From: a virus
DNA length: 39,732 nt
Virus record (IMG/VR): IMGVR_UViG_3300021062_000086
Coordinates: 1-39,732 of that record
Strand: one strand, 5' to 3'
The notes beneath the pieces were generated by a model that saw only the letters and a list, made by a program, of their open reading frames with translations, had not been told where the DNA came from and did not search any database. Within the stretch, counting starts at the first letter, position 1, and every line of letters starts with the position of its first letter. Position numbers and translations under genes: made by a program. Positions 20,758 to 28,896 of this stretch are shown here, piece after piece.

Positions 20758-22074
20758 ATGCCTGAAACATTTGTTCCCCATTCTGATAAACAAGAGCAGC
20801 TGATTTTCTCCGACAATGAGTTAACCATCGGAGCCTTTGGAACCCAGTGGGGAAAGTCACAAGGCGGTGCTATCTGGATGAAACGCCAGATCCATGAGGG
20901 ATCTGACGGAAAATCCGCATTCCTTCTCATGGCGCCGACTTACAAGATCATGCAGCAGTCGATGCTTCCTTACTTCCTGCACTACATGGAAGGAGCGGGG
21001 GATCACAAGAAAGCCGAAGCGGTCTATGAACTCTATACCGGTGACTTAGTATTCCTGCGCACCGGAACGGATCCCAATTCGATCGTCGGTATCCCGAGGG
21101 TCAAAGCCTACTGGCTAGACGAGGCGGGCCTGGCGTCACTTTACTTCTGGGAGAACGTACTCGCGCGGGCGGCTGCGATCGGCGCCAAGGGTCTCCTGAC
21201 GACGTCCCCCTACACCTTGAACTGGCTCTACAAAGACTACATCAAACCCAAGCTTGCAGGCGGGCTCCCCAAAGTAAGGCTCCTTCAAGGGGCAAGCTGG
21301 GAGAATCCCTATCACTCACTTCATGACCCCAAGCGCCGGGCCGAGATGGAAGCGCAGATGGACCCCAGGCGCTTCAAGATGCTCTTTGGTGGAGAGTGGA
21401 GCTCGATGGTCGGACTCGTCTATGACTGCTGGGACGATGACCAGAACCTGGTCGAGCCCTTTGAGCTCCCCCCTGGGACGCGCTACTACGCAGGGGTCGA
21501 CTGGGGATTCACAGACCCCTTTGCGCTCAAGGTGAGAGCTGTGACGCCTGACGGTAGGCACTACGGCGTCTCAGAGTTTTACAAGTCAGGGCTGACCCTG
21601 ATGGATCAGATCGAGATCGCAAGACAAAAGCACCGCGTGTACGGCATTCAAACCTTCTGGTGCGACCCTAGCCAGCCCGGGTCGATTGAGGAGATGGGCC
21701 GGGCCGGGCTCCCGGCTGCTCCTGCTGACAATGACATTCGCCGCGGCATTGATCTTCATTATGAGTTGATCAAAACGCGCAGGTACAAGGAGTTCAAAGG
21801 GGCGTGCCCTTACTCAGCCGATGAAAGGCAGATGTACCACTACCCTGAACCCAAGGACCTAAAGCCTGATCAGGACTCAAAAGATCAGCTCCCTGTGGGC
21901 CAGAATGACCATGCGATGGATTGTGATAGGTATTTAACGCTCATGACCTACCGGGCGCAGTCGAAGAAGGCTCCCCGGGCGCCTGAGGCAGCCCCCGTAG
22001 AGGAGGACATTCACGCCCGGATGGAACGGCTCCGGAGGCCGAGCCGGAGGAACCAGTCTGAATCCTGGTCTTGA
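20758..22074 (+). CDS. terL: Terminase large subunit
   Basis: A 438-residue packaging motor. The ATPase has Walker A GTQWGKS (G28-S34) and Walker B YWLDEAG (Asp121, Glu122). The nuclease domain has Asp248 in GVDWGFTDPF, Asp303 in WCDPS and Asp388 in NDHAMDCDRY, the RNase H-like metal triad. It cuts concatemers and pumps DNA into the head through the portal. The ATG at 20758 lacks a strong SD. An in-frame GTG at 20716 gives an unnatural N-terminus. Confidence 0.9.
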   Translation: MPETFVPHSDKQEQLIFSDNELTIGAFGTQWGKSQGGAIWMKRQIHEGSDGKSAFLLMAPTYKIMQQSMLPYFLHYMEGAGDHKKAEAVYELYTGDLVFLRTGTDPNSIVGIPRVKAYWLDEAGLASLYFWENVLARAAAIGAKGLLTTSPYTLNWLYKDYIKPKLAGGLPKVRLLQGASWENPYHSLHDPKRRAEMEAQMDPRRFKMLFGGEWSSMVGLVYDCWDDDQNLVEPFELPPGTRYYAGVDWGFTDPFALKVRAVTPDGRHYGVSEFYKSGLTLMDQIEIARQKHRVYGIQTFWCDPSQPGSIEEMGRAGLPAAPADNDIRRGIDLHYELIKTRRYKEFKGACPYSADERQMYHYPEPKDLKPDQDSKDQLPVGQNDHAMDCDRYLTLMTYRAQSKKAPRAPEAAPVEEDIHARMERLRRPSRRNQSESWS

Positions 22075-22077
22075 TCA

Positions 22078-22169
22078 TGGTATACTAGCCCTGTAAGCTT
22101 CCGCCTCGCAGTCCCACAATGCCGCATCCCCACAATTCCAGCCTGAATCACGCCTGAAAGGGCTTACCC
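22078..22169 (+). promoter_or_regulatory. Late promoter-leader module 1
   Basis: An extended -10 (TGG-TATACT, TATACT at 22081-22086) is followed by two boxes, ACAATGCC (22116-22123) and ACAATTCC (22132-22139). Then come CTGAA elements and the SD AAAGGG, which can pair with the CCC just before the start codon. It resembles the modules at 24406 and 36763 and would drive the portal unit. Confidence 0.6.
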
Positions 22170-22529
22170 CTGCTTTACGAGTACGCCTGCTCGAAATGTG
22201 AAGCGCGGTTTGATCTCTCGCGAAGGGTCGATGACCGGGATGATCCGGCGCCGTGCCCTTCCTGCGGTGAGGCCTCGAAGCGCCAGTTCACCGCTCGCGT
22301 CCATTTCGTGGGCGCCAAGGTCGAGCACGCCGAATGGAACCCAGGATTGGGGTGCATTACGAAGAGTAAGCGGCACCGAGAAGAGATCGCAAGGCAGCGG
22401 GGATTGATCGAAGTGGGCTCAGAAAGCCCCGAATCCATTCGTCAGCACTATGAACGAGAGAGACGCGAGAAACGCGAAGCCTCCTATGATCAGGCACTGA
22501 AAGAGGTACAGGAGCAGGTGAATGGCTGA
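22170..22529 (+). CDS. FmdB-like zinc-ribbon protein, CTG start
   Basis: About 119 residues. The N-terminus, LYEYACSKCEARFDL, and PCPSCGEAS form the CxxC...CxxC ribbon of FmdB-type regulatory proteins common in phage packaging modules. The frame has no ATG, GTG or TTG until 22308, downstream of the ribbon. The best start is CTG 22170, 7 bases after AAAGGG and 89 bases after the -10 box, matching the 88 bases in the sister modules. It overlaps the portal start by 8 bases. Confidence 0.65.
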   Translation: MLYEYACSKCEARFDLSRRVDDRDDPAPCPSCGEASKRQFTARVHFVGAKVEHAEWNPGLGCITKSKRHREEIARQRGLIEVGSESPESIRQHYERERREKREASYDQALKEVQEQVNG

Positions 22530-24387
22530 GGTCATACCGGTCCTTGGAGAGCACCAGGCCTTAGGCCAGGGAATGAATTCCACAGAGCCGGCAGAGTATA
22601 CGCCGTCTGAAGCCGAACGAAAAGCAATCGCGCTCGTCAACAAGCTCTTTGCCAAGGCGAAATCCTACCGCCAGCAGTACGACCAGCACTGGATGGATTA
22701 CTACCGGATGTTCCGGGGCAAGCAGTGGAAGGAGCAGCGCCCCTCCTACCGGCATAGCGAGGTCATCAACAAGATCTTTCAGACGATTCAAAGCGTCGTC
22801 CCTGTCATGACGGATGCGAGACAGCGCTTTGAGTATCTGGCTCAAGACCCGAGCGACATGGAGTTTGCGAAAATCCTAGATGAGGTCGCTGAATCCGACT
22901 GGCAGAGGCAGAACTGGACGTTCAAGTTAGCCGAGATCATCTTTGACGGGCATTTCTACGGGACAGGTCTCTCTGAGTGCGGATACGACGGCAAGGCACG
23001 CTACAACCAGGGGCAGATCACGCTCGATTCGCTCGATCCCTTCTACTTCTTTCCAGATCCGGATGCCAGGGACTGTAACGAACGCGCAAGCTTCATGATC
23101 TATGCGGAACCGATTGAGGTTTCGAAGCTGAAAAGAGAGTATCCCGAGAAAGCACCTTTCATCAAAGCGGATCTGATCGATCTCGTCCAGGGATCCAAGA
23201 CTGACGTTGACGTCGTCCGGTTCCGCTCGCCTGTCGATACCAAGACCATCATCGAAGGAACGAGCGTCTATGACGCCTCCGTGCGCGATCAGGCGCTCAA
23301 GATGACGGTCTATCTTAAGTCAGAAGAGGTCGAGGAGGAGGAAAAGCGCTCAGTCGGCCCCGATGGACAGGAAGTCGTCGAGTACGAGAAGCGCCTGAAA
23401 TACCCGAACGGGCGAAAAATCTGTGTCGCAGGAGGCGTTCTCCTTCACGATGGGCCGAATCCATTCGATGACGGGCTTTTCCCCTATGCAAGACTCGTCA
23501 ACTACATCGATCCGCGCACGTTCTGGGGAATCTCTGAGATCGAGCAGCTCCAATCGCCTCAGAAGATCTATAACAAGCTCATCTCCTTTGCGCTCGACGT
23601 CCTGACCTTGATGGGAAACCCCATTTGGATCTGCGATGACACGGCCGGGATCGATACTGACAATCTGGTCAACCGACCCGGGCTTGTGGTTGAGAAGACT
23701 CCAGGCACGGAGGTCAGGCGCGAGGAGGGCGTTCAGCTTCAGCCCTACGTCCTTCAGCTCGCTGAGACGATGCGGAACTCGGTCGACGAGATTGCAGGCT
23801 CCCAGGAGGTCTCTCGAGGCGTCAGACCCGAGGGGATTACGGCAGCAAGCGCCATTGCCAGCCTCCAGGAGGCAGCTCAGACCCGGATCCGGCAGAAATC
23901 CCGCAATCTAGACGCGTTCCTTCAGTCAGTCGGCCAGCTCTACAAGAACCGGGTCTTTCAGTTCTACACGACCCCTCAGATCATCCGCGTCACAAACGAT
24001 CAGGCGGCATCCAAATACTTCAAATTTCATGTCCAGAATGAGCAGCAACCCGATGGATCGACTGTCAGGAAGGCCTACGTCAGGGATTACGTCCAAAATC
24101 CTGAGACGGGTCATTACTCAGAGACCCTGGAGACCCGGGAATTCATCCTGAGAGGGGATTTCGACGTGAAAGTCTCGACCGGATCGAGCCTACCCTTCGC
24201 GAAAGACGTCAAATTCAACCGTGCGCGACAGATGTACCTGGACGGTGTCTTTGACGAGGAGGAGTACTTGAAGGCTGCAGACATTCCCAACTGGCAGCCC
24301 ATCCTCGAGCGCGTGATGCAGAAGAAGCAGGCTGAAGCCCAGGCCCAGATGGCAGCGAAAGGAGCGCCCCAAGCAGTTCCCGCTTGA
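22522..24387 (+). CDS. Portal protein
   Basis: A 621-residue protein. The order of motifs suits podovirus-type portals: an N-terminal helical stem (VNKLFAKAKSYRQQYDQHW), RPSYRHSEVINKIFQTI, a DPFYFFPDPDARDC wing region, and the long helix region DEIAGSQEVSRGVRPEGITAA that lines the channel. The ring forms the DNA entry vertex and docks terminase and the neck. The C-terminus is Gln/Ala-rich. Confidence 0.85.
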   Translation: MAEVIPVLGEHQALGQGMNSTEPAEYTPSEAERKAIALVNKLFAKAKSYRQQYDQHWMDYYRMFRGKQWKEQRPSYRHSEVINKIFQTIQSVVPVMTDARQRFEYLAQDPSDMEFAKILDEVAESDWQRQNWTFKLAEIIFDGHFYGTGLSECGYDGKARYNQGQITLDSLDPFYFFPDPDARDCNERASFMIYAEPIEVSKLKREYPEKAPFIKADLIDLVQGSKTDVDVVRFRSPVDTKTIIEGTSVYDASVRDQALKMTVYLKSEEVEEEEKRSVGPDGQEVVEYEKRLKYPNGRKICVAGGVLLHDGPNPFDDGLFPYARLVNYIDPRTFWGISEIEQLQSPQKIYNKLISFALDVLTLMGNPIWICDDTAGIDTDNLVNRPGLVVEKTPGTEVRREEGVQLQPYVLQLAETMRNSVDEIAGSQEVSRGVRPEGITAASAIASLQEAAQTRIRQKSRNLDAFLQSVGQLYKNRVFQFYTTPQIIRVTNDQAASKYFKFHVQNEQQPDGSTVRKAYVRDYVQNPETGHYSETLETREFILRGDFDVKVSTGSSLPFAKDVKFNRARQMYLDGVFDEEEYLKAADIPNWQPILERVMQKKQAEAQAQMAAKGAPQAVPA

Positions 24388-24405
24388 GATTCCACGATTC
24401 TTGTG

Positions 24406-24496
24406 TGCTATAATTGCCGCATCGAGTAGTTCCACAATCCCACCTCGACACAATCCCCTAAAAACCGTCTGAAGTGCCCTTCCCAGGGAAGCCGCC
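24406..24496 (+). promoter_or_regulatory. Late promoter-leader module 2
   Basis: An extended -10 (TGC-TATAAT, TATAAT at 24409-24414) has a possible -35 TTGAGA (24384-24389). It is followed by AGTAGTTCC, two copies of ACAATCCC (24434-24441 and 24450-24457), CTGAAGTGCCC, and CTTCCC-A-GGGAAG, whose GGGAAG is the SD. The start codon is 88 bases after the first base of the -10 box. Confidence 0.7.
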
Positions 24497-24787
24497 ATGC
24501 CAGAAATGCCGCCCGAAGCTCCACAAGGAGCAGAAGGAGCGCCCCAACCCGGGGGTGCCCAGTCTCTCATCGCTGAAACCCACACGAATCTAGCCCAGAT
24601 CGCAGACATGCTCGCTCAAAGCGGGATGGAAGGCCCCGCAGGCCAGATGAAGCAGCTTCTCGACGGCTACAGGGCCGTGATCGAGGAGGTTGTCGGCGGC
24701 GGGGCGCCTCAGCAAGGCCCAGTGCCTGCTGAACAGGGCAATGTTCCTCCTGAAACGGCCGGAAAGCCTGCAGTGAGGGCCCTCTAA
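24497..24787 (+). CDS. Small Pro/Gln-rich head-module protein
   Basis: A 96-residue protein. Low-complexity Pro/Ala/Gln ends surround a helix (AQIADMLAQSGM...KQLLDGYRAVIEEVV). It is first in the scaffold/capsid unit and likely an accessory to assembly. It has no recognisable domain. Confidence 0.5.
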   Translation: MPEMPPEAPQGAEGAPQPGGAQSLIAETHTNLAQIADMLAQSGMEGPAGQMKQLLDGYRAVIEEVVGGGAPQQGPVPAEQGNVPPETAGKPAVRAL

Positions 24788-24788
24788 C

Positions 24789-25670
24789 ATGCTGGAAGGC
24801 ACTCCCTCAGGCGGATCCGCGCCCGATATCGACGTTGATGCCCTCTTAAACCAGATTGAGTCGCCGGGAAGCTCAGAGATCCCGATGACAGCGGCTGGGG
24901 CTGAGCCCAGTGTGGCGCAGGCTCCTCCTCAGCCGCCCCAAGAGTATGAGTTTACGGCGAACGGAAAGCCCATCAAGGCCCCGCTCGACAAGATTCTGCA
25001 GTGGGCCTCTCAGGGATACGACTATCCCCAGAAGATGGCGGAACTGAACCGCCGGCAGCAGGAGTTTGAAGCCCAGCAGAGGGCACTGAAAGAGATCGAG
25101 GGCCGCTACAAGCCCATTGATGATTACGTTCGCGAGAACCCGCAGTGGTGGGAGCATGTGGAAAGCTCCTGGAAGCAGCGGGAACAGGCGTTTGATCCCA
25201 ACAATCCCATCGCACAAGAGATTCAAGCCCTTCGCTCCCGACTGGGTGAGCAGGATCAGATCATCCAGGAGTGGAAACAGGAGCGCGAGCAGAGGCGGAT
25301 CCAAACCGAGGACGCCCAGTATCAGGAGCAGATGGAATCCATTCGGAAAGAGTTTCCGAATCTAGATCTCACCACTCCTGGGGCCGATGGCAAGTCACTC
25401 GAATACAAGGTCTTAGAGTACGCCCAGAAAGAGGGTATTAGGAACTTCAAGACCGCGTTTCGCGACTTTTACCATGACGAGATCCTGAAGCTTCATGCCG
25501 AGCGCGCGAAGGAAGAATCTGCCAAGGACCTGCAAAAGAAAACCAAGCTTGGACTATTGGGGAAATCCCCAACTCCTCAGCAGAGCTTGGCTCCGGTCCA
25601 AAACCTAAAATCCAAATCTTACGAAAGCATTCTGGACGAGGTGAAAGCCGAGCTCGGCCTGGGTGCTTAA
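24789..25670 (+). CDS. Scaffolding protein
   Basis: A 293-residue acidic, helical protein. It has a disordered N-terminus, then a segment starting YEFTANGKPIKAPLDKILQW, long coiled coil (MAELNRRQQEFEAQQRALKE), and a Lys/Leu-rich C-terminus that would bind capsid. It is placed directly before the major capsid gene. The assignment rests on composition and position. Confidence 0.7.
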   Translation: MLEGTPSGGSAPDIDVDALLNQIESPGSSEIPMTAAGAEPSVAQAPPQPPQEYEFTANGKPIKAPLDKILQWASQGYDYPQKMAELNRRQQEFEAQQRALKEIEGRYKPIDDYVRENPQWWEHVESSWKQREQAFDPNNPIAQEIQALRSRLGEQDQIIQEWKQEREQRRIQTEDAQYQEQMESIRKEFPNLDLTTPGADGKSLEYKVLEYAQKEGIRNFKTAFRDFYHDEILKLHAERAKEESAKDLQKKTKLGLLGKSPTPQQSLAPVQNLKSKSYESILDEVKAELGLGA

Positions 25671-25682
25671 TGGGGGAAGGCC

Positions 25683-26603
25683 ATGCCACTGACGTATGAC
25701 CAGCTGAGTGCGATCACTCAGAAGAAGTTCATTCCGAAGCTTTACGACAATATCTTTGACTCCAATGCGCTCCTGATGCGGCTCAAGAAGAAGTCGTATG
25801 AGAAGCTGGACGGCGGCGAGAGAATCGTCGTGCCGCTCAACTACGCGACTGTGACGAGCTCCGGTTGGTATTCGGGCGCCGACACGCTGCTCACGACCGA
25901 CAACGACGTCATGACCGCTGCCGAGTACACTTGGAAGCAGCTTTACGCCAATATCTCGATCACTGGCGCTGACGAGCGAAAGAACTCGGGCGACTCTCAG
26001 GTCCTGAGCTTGGTGAAAAACAAGGTCAAGATCGCCGAGAAGACCATGCTCGATAAGCTTGGAACCGGGATCTACTCGGACGGGAGCGACACGAAGTCGA
26101 TCGTGGGCCTCCGGGACATCGTGGCCACCGACCAGACCGTAGGCGGCATCTCTCAAAGCTCCTACAGCTGGTGGCAGGGCGGGGTCGATAGCACGACAAC
26201 CGTTCTTTCGATCGCTGCCATGCAGACCCGGTTCACTGCGGCTACTGTCAATAACGATAAGCCGACTGTGATCGCAACGACCCGGACGCTGTACAACTCG
26301 TACTACGCGCTTTTGCAGCCTCAGCAGCGGTTTCAGGACTCTGAGACCGCCAAGGGCGGCTTTGAGAACCTGATGTTCAACGGCGCGCCGGTTATTCCGG
26401 ATAGCTACTGCCCGGCCTCAAATATGTTCTTCCTGAACGAGAACTATCTCCACCTTTTCGTTCACAAGGATTGTGACATGAAGTTTGAGCCGTTCCAGAA
26501 GCCGGTGAATCAGGACGTCAAGACCGCCAAGATCCTGTGGATGGGGGCTTTCGGTAGCTCCAATAACAGGCTTCATGGGCGGCTCTCGGCCACAACTTCC
26601 TAA
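25683..26603 (+). CDS. Major capsid protein
   Basis: A 306-residue protein with SD GGGGGAAGG. The N-arm (LTYDQLSAITQKKFIPKLYD) is followed by an alpha/beta body with features of HK97-fold coat proteins: ERIVVPLNYA, ISITGADERKNSG, and near the C-terminus MKFEPFQKPVNQDVKTAKIL. No protease domain is fused and no protease gene lies nearby, so maturation may not use cleavage. Confidence 0.85.
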   Translation: MPLTYDQLSAITQKKFIPKLYDNIFDSNALLMRLKKKSYEKLDGGERIVVPLNYATVTSSGWYSGADTLLTTDNDVMTAAEYTWKQLYANISITGADERKNSGDSQVLSLVKNKVKIAEKTMLDKLGTGIYSDGSDTKSIVGLRDIVATDQTVGGISQSSYSWWQGGVDSTTTVLSIAAMQTRFTAATVNNDKPTVIATTRTLYNSYYALLQPQQRFQDSETAKGGFENLMFNGAPVIPDSYCPASNMFFLNENYLHLFVHKDCDMKFEPFQKPVNQDVKTAKILWMGAFGSSNNRLHGRLSATTS

Positions 26604-26621
26604 TAGGTGAGGTGAACACAC

Positions 26622-27110
26622 ATGGGATCCATGCAATGGCATAGTGCAGGCCCGATTCAGTTTGAATCGGTCTCTCAGGTCACGGCGACCCCGTCGGTCG
26701 ATCTGGGAACGAGGCTCTGGTATCAGGGCGAGGAGTACGTCTACTGCTACAATTCAGGGGGCGGACAGGCGAGCAAAGGCAATGGTGTCAAGTTCATCAC
26801 CGGTGCGAGCGGTTACTCGGTCGCTGCGACCTCGTTGACCGATACCTTCAGTCCGTGTGTCGGCGTGGTGAAGCACTCGACCATGGCGACGGCCGATTAC
26901 GGCTGGGTCATGGTGAGGGGCTTTGCGTCGGTTGTCATGGTGTCGGCCACGACCGCTGATTACAAGATGATTGCCTTGGGAGTGGACGGCAAGTTCATCG
27001 AGGCCTCTGGCACTACCACGATGGGGACTGCAACGGTTGTCGGATACGTCCTTGGGGCGAATACCGGCGCTGGCGGCACGGCCTACGCTTTCATCAAGAC
27101 CGGGGTCTAA
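26622..27110 (+). CDS. Capsid-associated or decoration protein candidate
   Basis: A 162-residue Gly/Ala/Thr-rich beta protein directly after the capsid gene (SD GAGGTG). It has no membrane or catalytic motif. Position and composition suggest a head decoration or stabilising protein. Its many Ser and Thr would be possible glycosylation targets. Confidence 0.6.
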   Translation: MGSMQWHSAGPIQFESVSQVTATPSVDLGTRLWYQGEEYVYCYNSGGGQASKGNGVKFITGASGYSVAATSLTDTFSPCVGVVKHSTMATADYGWVMVRGFASVVMVSATTADYKMIALGVDGKFIEASGTTTMGTATVVGYVLGANTGAGGTAYAFIKTGV

Positions 27111-27117
27111 TCCAACC

Positions 27118-27231
27118 ATGTTGAGGCGGGTGCGCTCAGTGCTGAGGGAGCTGACGCAGCAAATGCCCTTCCTGCGAGAAGGGCAGCCCGCCTCTACACA
27201 ATCTCACAAGGACAATCGACGATGGTTCTAA
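27118..27231 (+). CDS. Possible 37-residue leader peptide
   Basis: MLRRVRSVLRELTQQMPFLR and a basic tail are encoded across the RNA structure at 27123-27194, and its stop overlaps the Maf-like start (27222). There is no SD. It may be a leader whose translation opens the structure, or a chance ORF. Confidence 0.25.
   Translation: MLRRVRSVLRELTQQMPFLREGQPASTQSHKDNRRWF
27123..27194 (+). ncRNA. Three-way-junction RNA before the Maf-like gene
   Basis: GAGGCGGG (27123-27130) pairs with CCCGCCTC (27187-27194). Inside are TGCCCTTC/GAAGGGCA (27164-27171/27178-27185) and GCTC/GAGC (27134-27137/27148-27151). The SD for the next gene comes 13 or so bases later. A possible attenuator or processing structure. 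Confidence 0.5.
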
Positions 27232-28238
27232 AAACGGTAGAGATGGATTTCGAGTACATGAATATGATTCCTGGACCGCCCAGGAATCAGCAGGAGATGT
27301 ACGCCCAGGCCTGCAGCAACGATAAGACGACGGTCTCGACGTGGCGGCAGCAGTGGTTGGAACAGATCGCAGCCAATAAGGCCAGGTTCGGCTCCTTCAA
27401 AGCCCAGGGGATTGGGCAGCTCTACGGGAAGTTCGATAAGCAGCCCGTGATCGTGGCGGGCTCAGGGCCTTCGCTTAAGAATTCGATCGAAGACCTCAAG
27501 GACACGAAAGGGATCCCCATCCTCTCCTGCCTGCACAATTTCCATTACATGGAAGATCACGGGGTCAAGGTCGACTACTACGTTAGCCTGGACGCCGGTG
27601 CCGTCACGATTCCAGAGATCGCTGAAGGCGGGAAGAAGACGTTAGACGAGTACAAGGAGCTGACGAAAGACCGGACGCTCCTCTGTTTCATCGGGACGCA
27701 CCCGGATCTCCTCAAGCTCTGGCAGGGCAAGGTTCTTTTCTTCAACTGCCCGATCCCCGATGAGGGGCTTCTCTCTGAGATTGAGAAGATCGAGCAGTTC
27801 CATACTTACGTATCGACCGGCGGAAATGTCCTGGGAGCTGCGACCTACATTGCCAAAGCGATTCTAGGAGCCAACCCCATCGCCTGGGTGGGATCGGATT
27901 TCTGCTTCTCCTACTCCAAGCAGTTTCACCCGTGGAAGTCGAAGTACGACGGGAACCTGGGTGAGGCGATGCGGGCGGTCGACGTCTTTGGCAACAAGGT
28001 CCTCACCTGGGCAAGCTACTTCAACTTCAAGATCTGGTTTGACTGGCTGGCGTCGACCGTGGCCGGGCTCTACATCAACTGTTCAGAGGGCGGCACGATG
28101 GGAGCCTACCCCGAGGGCAACATCATGCAGATTCAGCAGATGCCGCTCAAACGATTCTTGTGGATGTACACGATGTACCATGAAATGCGGGCGCAGTGCT
28201 TAGAGCCCGAGAAGAAAGACATGAAAATTCTGTTCTAG
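27222..28238 (+). CDS. Maf/DUF115-type glycosyltransferase-like protein
   Basis: A 338-residue protein with the DUF115/MptE-like core: VIVAGSGPSLKNSIEDLK (~residues 83-100), DYYVSLDAGA (~120), and TGGNVLGAATYIAKAILGA followed by IAWVGSDF (~205-230). This core is shared by Maf proteins, which in flagellated bacteria attach pseudaminic or legionaminic acid to flagellin. It lies among capsid genes, so a virion protein is the likely acceptor. Related pterin kinases (MptE) are the main alternative. It pairs logically with the NeuB, SpsF and GNAT genes elsewhere in this genome. Confidence 0.7.
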   Translation: MVLKTVEMDFEYMNMIPGPPRNQQEMYAQACSNDKTTVSTWRQQWLEQIAANKARFGSFKAQGIGQLYGKFDKQPVIVAGSGPSLKNSIEDLKDTKGIPILSCLHNFHYMEDHGVKVDYYVSLDAGAVTIPEIAEGGKKTLDEYKELTKDRTLLCFIGTHPDLLKLWQGKVLFFNCPIPDEGLLSEIEKIEQFHTYVSTGGNVLGAATYIAKAILGANPIAWVGSDFCFSYSKQFHPWKSKYDGNLGEAMRAVDVFGNKVLTWASYFNFKIWFDWLASTVAGLYINCSEGGTMGAYPEGNIMQIQQMPLKRFLWMYTMYHEMRAQCLEPEKKDMKILF

Positions 28239-28251
28239 GAGGAGCGAGAAC

Positions 28252-28521
28252 ATGGCCTTTACGTTGGATATCATCAGTAAGTCGGTTTGGGGGAATAAGC
28301 GCCAGCACTGCGTTTCGTGCTCGATCGATTCGGCGAGCGGGAACATCGATACCGGCCTATCGGTGATTGATTACTTCTCGATTGGCCAGATCTCGATGGC
28401 GACTGCCTCACCCACATTCAAGAAGAACATCGGCTCGGGCGCGACCTCGAGGCCTGGAATCCTGAACATCAACTCAGCTGCCGCAGGGGACGTCTTTTAC
28501 GTCGTCGCAGTAGGACGGTGA
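28252..28521 (+). CDS. Small virion-associated protein candidate
   Basis: An 89-residue beta-rich protein (SD GGAGGAG). The sequence TLDIISKSVWGNKRQHC followed by INSAAAGDVFYVVAVGR resembles small proteins encoded after capsid genes. The role is unknown. Confidence 0.55.
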   Translation: MAFTLDIISKSVWGNKRQHCVSCSIDSASGNIDTGLSVIDYFSIGQISMATASPTFKKNIGSGATSRPGILNINSAAAGDVFYVVAVGR

Positions 28522-28524
28522 CCC

Positions 28525-28875
28525 ATGGCGCACGGTCATGGGTTTCGGGTTTTCTCAGTTACGATCGCATCAGGGGCGACTCTGAGCAGCGAGATCGACC
28601 TGGGGAGGCTCTTTCAGAAGGTTTACATTGACCCGACGGGTGCCAATTCCGAAGTCAGGTACCAGGCTGCTGAGAAAGCCTCAGGCACCTACCGGCAGGT
28701 GTATCTGCCTCAGGCGGCGGGAACTTCAACCGTCCAGGCAAACATCTGGAAGGTAGCAAGCGCAGTATCGGGAGGAGTCATCGAAGGCCCGACTGGGCTT
28801 CGGTACCTCAAGATTGAAACGACCGCTGCAGTGAGTGATGGGGCGACCCTGAAGCTGATCTGCGGCGATTTTTAG
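28525..28875 (+). CDS. Beta-rich structural protein candidate
   Basis: A 116-residue protein (FRVFSVTIASGATLSSEIDL). The Ser/Thr-rich beta layout and its place in the head module suggest a decoration or head-completion protein. I recognise no family. Confidence 0.55.
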   Translation: MAHGHGFRVFSVTIASGATLSSEIDLGRLFQKVYIDPTGANSEVRYQAAEKASGTYRQVYLPQAAGTSTVQANIWKVASAVSGGVIEGPTGLRYLKIETTAAVSDGATLKLICGDF

Positions 28876-28896
28876 ACGAAAAGGAGACGATCCCAG

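Noticed and set aside
20480-20758. Rightward ORF between the collagen-like gene and terminase
   Set aside because: It has no SD, an unlikely sequence, and the leftward 41-residue peptide with SD explains part of the region better.
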